DNA from: Haberlea rhodopensis
Lineage: Eukaryota > Streptophyta > Magnoliopsida > Lamiales > Gesneriaceae
Assembly: GCA_907163345.1 (NCBI GenBank)
Contig: CAJQUN010000008.1
Span: 11,819,691-11,883,690 of the forward strand
Length of the DNA: 64,000 bases
Direction: 5' to 3'
Position numbers and translations under genes: made by a program. Positions 60,001 through 64,000 of this stretch are shown here, in pieces; the stretch's first letter is position 1, and each line of letters starts with the position of its first letter. The notes beneath the pieces are model-generated. The model had not been told where the DNA came from. It saw only the letters and a program-made list of their open reading frames with translations, and ran no database searches.

Positions 60001-62326
60001 AGATTTGGGAAATTAAAGTACTTTCTTGGAATTGAGGTGGCCCGATCACGCAGAGGCATATCTCTTTCTCAACGAAGATATGTTCTAGATCTGTTACATG
60101 ATACAAGCATGCTAGGGTCTAGACCAGCATCGACTCCTATCGATCCTAGGATCAAGCTTGTACCAGAATGTGGTGATCCTCTACCAGATGCTTCTGTTTA
60201 TCAAAGATTGGTTGGACGTCTCATTTATCTTACCAACACAAGACCAGACATTGCTTTTGCTGTTAGTATCACGTCTCATCTTGATGCGGCATATTCTCTA
60301 ATATCTCAAAACGACACCTGGTTTGGGGTTATTCTTTGAGACAGGAATACAATCTGGCCTCTCTTGTTTCACAGATGCTGATTACGCAGGATCGAAGAGT
60401 GATCGTCGATCCACATCTAGTATTTGTACCTTTCTTGGAAATCATCTTCGTGGAAAAGTAAGAAACAAGCGGTTGTCTGTCGGTCGTCTGCTAGCAATGG
60501 CTCAAGGTGCTTGTGAGCTTATTTGGCTTCGTTCTCTTATGTCAGAACTTGGTTTTCCTGTCACGCAACCCTCTGCATTGTTTTGCGATAATAAGTCAGC
60601 CATTATGCTTGCTTCCGATTCTGTTCTCCATGAACGAAGAAAGCATATAGAAGTGGGCATTCACTTTATCAGAGAAAAAGTTTGTTCTGGAATAACTGCT
60701 CCTAGTTTTGTTCCCTACTCGGTCAGACTGCAGATGTATTCACCAAAGCTGTGGGACCAATATTACTTAAGTCTTCTATTCATCGAAGAAACTAGTTGAT
60801 ATCTTCGTCCAAGCTTGAGGGGGAGTGTTGAATATTATTATTACTTAATTGTCCTATGTTTAATACCTTATCTTTAGGTCAAAAGTAATCCCTAAATTTA
60901 GGCTAAAGTCCTTGCTTATTCCAAGATAATGTAGGCAATTTGTCTCCTTGTTTTTTCTGTCTCATCTCTATCATAATTAGATGTAAATGTAATGAATTAA
61001 ATCAATTTCTACTAGAAGCATATTGGTGTGATAAAGTTTGATGAGCTTGATTTAAGGGACGGTGTTGGATAATAACAATTATCCTAGATAAATCAATCTC
61101 ATAGTTTAAGTAGTTACCTTGTTGTAGTAGTATTAGGATTCTCTAGTTATATTAAGATTTAACTTCTAGCCTTAGAATCCTAGTAGCATTATGTTTTAAA
61201 GTCTATTTAACAAATAGGGATTATTTTATCTACACCAAGAATCAAGAAATAAATTTCTGATTTCTTCCCATATATTTTGCTCACTTTTGATCAGCAATTT
61301 ATTTTCCGGAGAGTGTAGCTACTAAAGAAAGATCACCATGTAAGTTGAACAAACAAACCAACGAATGAGACACACATTCAATGACAAGCTTGAAGTCTTG
61401 ATTCCTATAAGATACTTGCAGTATAAAGATGATGAAGACAGGAAACAAATGAATGTGACCAAGATACTTATTGTGTGCTAATTTAACAAATATCGTGTAT
61501 ATATATATCTAAATTGAAAGAGACAAACTAGTGATACTAATTATTACAGCACGATCCCTTCTCAAGGGCACGTCACATGCTACTTTTCGAACCTTATACA
61601 GAAAGGAAATACCGTTCACATTACCATAATCATTCACAGTTTCGTAATCAACCAGAGATTTTGATTATCACGTAACATGTAAACATGATTGTCACCACCT
61701 ACAAACACCCCAAAACTGTAGGTCCAATTTTATCATTCACCAGTTTTCCCAACAATAGAAAACACGGAAAAGTAAGATTAATATGCTGTTAAGATTACCT
61801 TTGGTTTTATTGAACAATTGCTTCTTACAAAAAATATTTAACTAATCAGAGTAAAGTCAGGTTAAAGAAGCCATAGAGCAGAAATTGCAAATTCCTTCAT
61901 TTACCATGCACATGAGGCTGTAACATTTTATTTGCATGCATACACTTGTTAGCATTTATTGAATTTTGCTGCCAGCTCATTTAACTGAACATTTGTTTAA
62001 TAGAAGCCCCTTTACATAGTTAGTTAGGTGAGGGAAACATGATTTATAACAAATCCAATTAGTATAGTGTAACTGACCTGGTATCATAGAGTGTACAGCT
62101 TAAGAATTATCAAATATTTTCTACTGAAAGCATAGATAATGAAGAACATGGTGAAAGAAATTAAAATAATAAATGGGCTTCCCGTCCTGCAGGAAGATGC
62201 AAAACAGGTGTTGAGAATGTGAGAAAGGAGTTCAACCTTCCGAAAGTAAAGGATCACCACTTCTTTGGAGCCAGAAAATTTAGCTGGAGTAATTTTACAA
62301 GCATCAGCGTGATGAATGTCCTTAAC
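32610..62326 (-). CDS. MIA: P5A-type ATPase (MIA/PDR2, Spf1/ATP13A1 family), 20 exons, N-terminus outside window
   Basis: ER P-type ATPase. Family members extract mis-inserted transmembrane helices; the Arabidopsis protein acts in pollen and phosphate response. Exons in transcript order: 62237-62326, 50769-50968, 50160-50232, 49837-50009, 49567-49738, 49088-49192, 48847-48957, 48660-48746, 48409-48591, 41889-41954, 41703-41828, 40965-41044, 40136-40244, 37482-37610, 36998-37063, 36727-36798, 35123-35274, 34783-34894, 34571-34687, 32610-33701. Phases agree throughout and give 3315 bases, or 1104 residues plus stop. The Arabidopsis protein has about 1180, so 70-90 N-terminal residues lie to the right. 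The motifs TGES, VIPPELP, DKTGTLT and GDGTNDV are all present. Introns 1 and 9 are 11.3 and 6.5 kb because of transposons. One intron (35122-34895) uses a GC donor. The gene looks functional. Confidence 0.93.
36727..41954 (-). CDS. MIA: P5A ATPase: phosphorylation and nucleotide-binding exons (10-16)
   Basis: Exon 10 holds CCFDKTGTLTSDDM with the phosphorylated Asp. Exons 11-13 read EILASCHALVF, LVGDPLEKAALKGIEW and VHRHHFASYLKRMAVVVRVQ, typical nucleotide-binding-domain landmarks. Exons 14-16 read KGAPETIQERL, YKKHTRQGSRVLALAYKSLP and ERDVVESGLTFAGF. The intron between exons 14 and 13 (37611-40135) contains a short LTR element, and intron 9 to the right of exon 10 contains a MITE and copia C3. 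Confidence 0.92.
37790..39143 (+). mobile_element. Short non-autonomous LTR element (TRIM-like) in P5A intron
   Basis: The paired LTRs are 37790-37982 and 38978-39143, sharing TTTGATATGATATTATTT, AGGCTGATTTTTAGGTATGT and GGAGATTGAGACAAATCTTG; the right copy lacks about 36 bases. TGGTATCAGAGCC begins at 37983. The pentamer GAAGA flanks both ends. The interior of about 1 kb has no gag or pol; it contains duplicated phrases such as GAGCTTGAAAATATTATGAG (near 38649 and 38711). It lies antisense to the host gene. Confidence 0.75.
42029..42091. repeat. (AG)n microsatellite
   Basis: An uninterrupted run of about 63 bases in intron 9 of the ATPase gene. It gives artificial Arg-Glu frames. Confidence 0.95.
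42547..42952. mobile_element. 406-bp hairpin MITE in P5A intron, 8-bp duplication
   Basis: Flanked by GCATATAA on both sides (42539-42546 and 42953-42960). The two halves are inverted copies made of a repeated module, CCCCTATGGTTTGTGAAAAT followed by AGGCATTTTA, with four or five modules in each arm meeting near 42730. The right end has an extra 20-base tail beyond the inverted repeat. An 8-bp duplication fits hAT-derived MITEs, but the termini are not typical. No coding region. Confidence 0.65.
43436..48285 (+). mobile_element. Ty1/copia element C3 (Ale-like), complete but inactive
   Basis: 5' LTR 43436-43638 and 3' LTR 48103-48285 both begin TGTCGATAAGATTAGA and end near TCGACA; the right copy lacks a roughly 20-base piece. 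The primer site TGGTATCAGAGTC starts at 43639 and a G-rich polypurine tract (TTATGGGGAG) lies before 48103. Flanks are ATTAA and ATAAA, a duplication with one mismatch. It lies in intron 9 of the ATPase gene, antisense to it. A complete order of domains is present but with stops and frameshifts. Confidence 0.85.
43676..48111 (+). pseudogene. Copia C3 gag-pol remnant
   Basis: Gag starts at ATG 43676 with a Gly/Ser-rich leader and ITIHKFNGKNYLEWAQSVRL; a frameshift follows near 44110. The zinc-knuckle region CEKCKKSWHTIDTCWEIHG is legible near 44498. Protease WILDSGATDHM (near 44803) keeps DSGA. Integrase has LWHSRLGHPG, CESCELAKH, IHSDVWGP, FRSDNEKEYF and PQQNGVAE, so the D, D, E residues are visible, but a TGA follows NGVAE directly. 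Reverse transcriptase has GCKWVFTLKYNSDGSLERYK and DVKNAFLMG; its YVDD is broken to YVDH by a small deletion near 47130. RNase H is open from 47287 to 48111 (AYTDADWARS, SSAEAEFRSMAQG, CDNKATISIVHNPV). Confidence 0.88.
48409..50968 (-). CDS. MIA: P5A ATPase: N-terminal, actuator and M3-M4 exons (2-9)
   Basis: Exon 2 begins MPASAPVDMEE and reads EIYFDFRKQRFIY and TEKWGRNV. Exons 3 and 4 encode FEYPQPTFQKLMKE, EPFFVFQVFCVGLWCLDEYW and a hydrophobic segment (M1/M2). Exon 5 holds PGDVVSIGRS and ILTGES, the dephosphorylation loop of the actuator domain. Exon 8 is the hydrophobic SGLFILFLVVFALIAAGYVL (M3). Exon 9 carries VIPPELPMELSIAVNTSL; the PPELP motif in M4 is diagnostic of the P5A group. Exon 9 ends FRIPFAGK and joins exon 10 across the 6.5-kb intron holding copia C3. 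Confidence 0.92.
49036..49064. repeat. G-rich (GGGGGT)n tract next to a splice donor
   Basis: Four runs of five Gs separated by single Ts lie 24-52 bases inside the intron that follows exon 6 of the ATPase gene (donor at 49087). The plus strand, which is the template strand, could form a G-quadruplex; the transcript is C-rich here. Confidence 0.85.
51242..52296 (+). mobile_element. 1055-bp solo LTR nested in the outer 5' LTR
   Basis: Begins TGTTGGGTTTTGGAAACCC and ends CGATCCTAACA, flanked by TGATT at 51237-51241 and 52297-52301. The outer LTR continues across it: ...AAATTCTGATT before and TGATTTCTTCCC after, as in the unbroken 3' LTR at 61255-61270. No internal sequence remains. Confidence 0.85.
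52841..53310 (+). pseudogene. Lys/Ala/Pro-rich, histone-H1-tail-like segment inside the outer LTR element
   Basis: In shifting frames the plus strand reads VKKAAGGSSTPVKKKPDVAA, SPKSKPA, AKAKPIAKAKQATKPK, PPAKKAAPTRKAPKKPK, PPAKKAAPKRKAQEKP and KSKTVKSPAKK. This composition, with repeated PAKKAAP and one SPAKK, is typical of the C-terminal tail of plant linker histone H1. Two stops and at least one frameshift break it. GC content and codon use differ from the copia sequence around it. No globular H1 domain was found upstream, so the identity is inferred from composition; another Lys/Ala-rich protein is possible. Confidence 0.45.
53340..54235 (+). pseudogene. Partial copia gag of the outer element
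   Basis: Starts abruptly with WRANRKKDRKALYNFQSV and continues YKGLEKVQKNSSSDSTLLRQ, KSETILDFFTRMLTLVNQMK, NGEKFKNQQIVEKF. These are central gag segments; the usual N-terminus is missing and the H1-like segment stands in its place. Stops appear after 53698. The frame is cut at 54235 by copia C4. Confidence 0.7.
55098..56800 (+). pseudogene. Copia C4 gag remnant, split by a LINE
   Basis: From ATG 55098: VTSVVLNGPNFSAWSRSLKL then a stop, then WKVDNCTILGRMFNSMTDHI, SLKLSVADFFGYLQS, KLAQYEPLSDFPTEATT. The frame stops at FLMG (55621) where the LINE begins, and resumes after it with LKPEFETFQTQILSSSPMPS and YEAFATIDRDERRCRIML. The region after 56520 corresponds to the zinc-knuckle and spacer part but is hardly legible. 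Confidence 0.75.
55632..56265 (-). mobile_element. 5'-truncated L1-type LINE in C4 gag
   Basis: The 11-base CTGATGGGTTT flanks both ends (55621-55631 and 56266-56276). On the minus strand the frame 56244-55744 reads FTWRVIRDRIPTITNLRRRN, CILCKENQETTQHVLFICPE and WEAIIWTIWLLRNNLIF, the zinc-binding domain at the end of plant L1 reverse transcriptases (zf-RVT). The 3' end shows a short poly-A tail (T run at 55632). The rest of the LINE is missing, the usual result of incomplete target-primed reverse transcription. Confidence 0.88.
56801..58855 (+). pseudogene. Copia C4 protease, integrase and start of reverse transcriptase
   Basis: Legible segments in order: LADGSTLNIRSKGDIVM, YHVPNLSYNLISVSRLAKDL, WHARLGHVNFKYL, CDLSKHLRTSY, IHSDFG, RPTMAGN in a shifted frame for the second catalytic Asp region (near 57600), a QNGVAERKNRS equivalent near 57690, YWHMAVLTATYLLNRTPSRI, and from 57970 a long open frame with FLGYSAQSKGYRYDPATRHM, GCKWVFNVKFHADWSISRYK and LVAKGFTQMPGKDFNATFSH. 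Near 58800 the frame shifts to ASSNSWDLHQ, and copia similarity ends at about 58855 in DIKNEF. Confidence 0.82.
58856..59738. mobile_element. Composite insert in C4 reverse transcriptase
   Basis: It interrupts the copia sequence between DIKNEF and GDLHETIYMDPPPGF. From left: AT-rich DNA; about 2.5 copies of a roughly 50-base tandem unit at 59073-59190 (CACGGGTTGACGATGATATT); a fragment matching the start of the long LTRs (59258-59345, with GATCCTTAATGGATTTTAAT and CGGTATTGGGACACCCGAGG); GGCGATGGTTCATGCCGC repeats (59400-59525); and a piece of copia RNase H (SQSGYVFCLKGCAVSWKSSK ... DSTTEAEYIAT, 59535-59645) unlike that of C4. No clean duplication was found. Confidence 0.65.
59739..60799 (+). 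pseudogene. Copia C4 reverse transcriptase end and RNase H
   Basis: Resumes with GDLHETIYMDPPPGFRAEG. YVDD is intact at 59920-59931 (IYVDDIIITG) but out of frame with its surroundings. From 60037 the frame reads SQRRYVLDLLHDTSMLGSRP and RLVGRLIYLTNTRPDIAFAV, then is cut at HLDAAY; from 60323 it reads SCFTDADYAGSKSDRRST, AMAQGACELIWLRSLMSEL and FCDNKSAIMLASDSVLHERR, ending at 60799. This is the standard copia RNase H, with one central deletion. Confidence 0.85.
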
Positions 62327-64000
62327 CTGCCTTATAAGAATTCATAAGACCTACCATTCAAACATACTGAATCGTAAAGTTAAAGCACAATACAACAGCT
62401 TCAACTAACAGTACCATACATGTGAATATGACAGAGAAAATGGAGATGTATGTTAGATTTTTATGAAACATGATAATCCAAACTAAGGCCTTTGGAATCC
62501 CATTTTGTGAAGCAAGTTACTGAATAACTGAAGTCCAAATTCAATGAACCAGAAACAGTTAAGTAAGCATGCCAGAAAAACTATAGAATCATTCGCAAAT
62601 TACCAAATTTGTACATTGCAGTATTGCACAGCATCTGGTATTGGAAAATGGCATTGCTTTATTAACTAATCTAGGAATATTTCCAAACACCAATATTTTG
62701 GGTATGTGAATGTTAATTTATACATAAATTGTTGCATCATCATGCTAGATGGATATCTTCTGCAGATTTTTTGTTTTAAACTTTCAGTTTGTTTTATTTT
62801 ATCAGTTTATCTTTTGATTATTTGAAGTTTTGAATAAAGGGATAGAGTTCTAGAGAGAAAGAGGTTTTAGGAGATTTGGGTTTATATTTTCGTTTGTACG
62901 GAGGAAACCTTCTTGTATTATGGAATCCAATTCATAATGAAAGGAAAAGAAAAGTTAATCACAACAGTAGTTGTCTCGTCAATGAAAGGAAGAGAAAAGT
63001 TAATACAACAGTAGTTGTCACGAGATCTGAGGTTCTCTCCTAACGAGCCTCAAACCCAAGAGATCGAGAGGTTCTCTCTAACGAGCCTAAAATTTAAAAA
63101 TCACGAATCGCCCCATCATGAGATCCAAAACCTGATATTGTAACAAATTACCAGAAGATGACCAATTCTCTGCGAAACTCTTTTTGAGATTTTTCAGAAA
63201 TTTATTCATACTTTAGGATATAAAAATTAAGCAAATCATCTACAGTCTTCTTACTGTTGACTAGGATTAAAGACTTAATATTAATCCCTCACCCATCTGT
63301 AAGCGAATATAACTCAACCTAAAGAATTCTGAACTTTCCCAAAAGATGAATATCTTATCAACTTTTCGATATTTTCCACTGTTTCAGTAGAAGTTCAGAC
63401 ATATTATACGCCTGTATAGTTCTCAATGAAATAAATTTGAAAAATGGATATTGCACATGCTTGCTCATAAAGTGTTAGTTGAAAAATTCTTTGAGATCAA
63501 TTTGTAAGGTAAAATTGTCAAGAGACACTAATTGGGCTCAAAAGAAAGCTATAACTAACTGGGATTCAGGTTTAATAAGACCATATCAACTGATCAACAT
63601 ATGGATTTTGTAAATCACAATTCTCAAAAGTCTTCCATGTGCCATCGTATCAGGTTCCCGATTCTCGTACACTTCCAAACTTGTAGAAGTTTGAGATTCA
63701 AGCAGTTTATCTCTGTACAGCTGAGTCCTTCGGTGACCAGCAGAAATCCGCAAAATAGGAACCACGTATTTAGAACTTTCAGATTCACAACTGACACAGA
63801 ATGATGTTGTTTCTAGATATTTTGAATATATTGGAAATATATTGATATTATAAAAAACTAACTTGACCAAGTAGTTAGATAGTAGCATATTGATTAGCAC
63901 AAAGAAAAGCTTCTTTTCCCAAATATGACATCTGCCCTTGTTAAATGTTCACTATTCCACTCTCATGAAGAACTCCATGCCATTCCAAACAATTCCATTC
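62327..64000. other. Intron or upstream part of the P5A ATPase gene
   Basis: No further exon of the ATPase could be recognised, although the conserved N-terminal membrane segments should be encoded upstream on the minus strand. The stretch is therefore probably intron to the right edge. It is AT-rich. A direct repeat AGTTAATCACAACAGTAGTTGTC / AGTTAATACAACAGTAGTTGTC-like pair (differing by one base) lies at 62954 and 62998, and GAGGTTCTCTCCTAACGAGC is echoed at 63030 and 63068. The open frames at 63586-63900 match nothing I know. Confidence 0.55.

Larger units (their letters stand above)
54236..61013 (+). mobile_element. Ty1/copia element C4, nested in the outer element
   Basis: 5' LTR 54236-54436 and 3' LTR 60826-61013 share CTTTAGGTCAAAAGTAATCC, TTAGGCTAAAGTCCTT and CAAGATAATGTAGGCAATTT. 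TGGTATCAAGCC follows the 5' LTR, a primer site with one change, and GCTTGAGGGGGAG is the polypurine tract before 60826. The flanks are AAAAG and AGAAG. The element contains gag, protease to RNase H remnants, a LINE fragment (55632-56265) and a composite insert (about 58855-59735). Confidence 0.8.
51037..61296 (+). mobile_element. Outer non-autonomous LTR element in P5A intron 1, carrying nested insertions
   Basis: ATTTA flanks both ends (51032-51036 and 61297-61301). The 5' LTR (51037-52334) is split by a solo LTR; the 3' LTR is 61063-61296. They share AAATCAATCTCATAGTT, GTATTAGGATTCTCT and TTATATTAAGATTTAACTTC. The primer site TGGTATCAGAGCC starts at 52335. The interior holds a GC-rich leader, a histone-H1-tail-like segment, part of a copia gag (53340-54235) and, after the nested copia C4, only about 50 bases before the 3' LTR. 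It has no pol of its own. It lies antisense to the host gene. Confidence 0.8.

Noticed and set aside
63586..63900. 104-codon frame on minus as a candidate first exon of the ATPase
   Set aside because: Does not resemble the conserved N-terminal membrane segments of P5A ATPases and has no suitable splice phase.

Overview
The window is nuclear DNA of a plant, most likely a eudicot. Its genes are split by GT-AG introns, it holds a plant-type C2H2 QALGGH zinc-finger gene and a P5A-type ATPase of the MIA/PDR2 kind, and it is dominated by Ty1/copia and long-LTR retrotransposons primed by initiator tRNA-Met (TGGTATCAGAGC sites). I cannot name the species from sequence alone. All exon and element borders were read by hand.

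Layout. 712-3705 (+): an intact eight-exon gene for GINS subunit Psf2 (DNA replication). 5156-19764: a decayed copia element (C1) filled with other long-LTR sequence. That includes a 2.19-kb LTR at 10126-12312 with its own primer site, a 111-bp tandem array and hairpin-motif repeats, a fragment resembling the putative plant transposon protein domain, and a 2.24-kb solo LTR (14591-16831) that splits the C1 reverse transcriptase. 20695-21297 (+): a ZAT-type zinc-finger gene whose last codons were displaced by an 859-bp solo LTR (21130-21988, target duplication AGTTC). 22288-31420: a Tnt1-like copia (C2) broken by a 4.7-kb solo LTR, which itself carries a 1.83-kb inverted-repeat (foldback-like) element, and by a short Mutator-like MITE.

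From 32610 to the right edge the minus strand carries a P5A-type (Spf1/ATP13A1/MIA) cation-ATPase gene. Twenty exons are in the window, giving about 1104 residues in one continuous frame; the first 70-90 residues lie beyond the right edge. Its introns hold about 17 kb of transposons: a short non-autonomous LTR element (37790-39143), a hairpin MITE (42547-42952), a copia of Ale-like type (C3, 43436-48285), and a nest at 51037-61296. In that nest an outer LTR element carries a histone-H1-tail-like segment, a solo LTR sits in its 5' LTR, another copia (C4, 54236-61013) sits in its interior, and C4 itself contains a truncated LINE and a composite insert. All four LTR elements inserted directly in the introns lie antisense to the gene.

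How it works together: the two housekeeping genes (replication helicase subunit; ER P5A ATPase) look functional and unrelated to each other, while the zinc-finger gene is altered. Everything between them is a layered record of insertions that can be ordered by target-site duplications. The most unusual items are the foldback element with TGGTGCACGAAAAT arrays, the LTR family with CCGCT...AGCG hairpins and GCGATCGATCGC palindromes, and the H1-like segment inside a non-autonomous retrotransposon.
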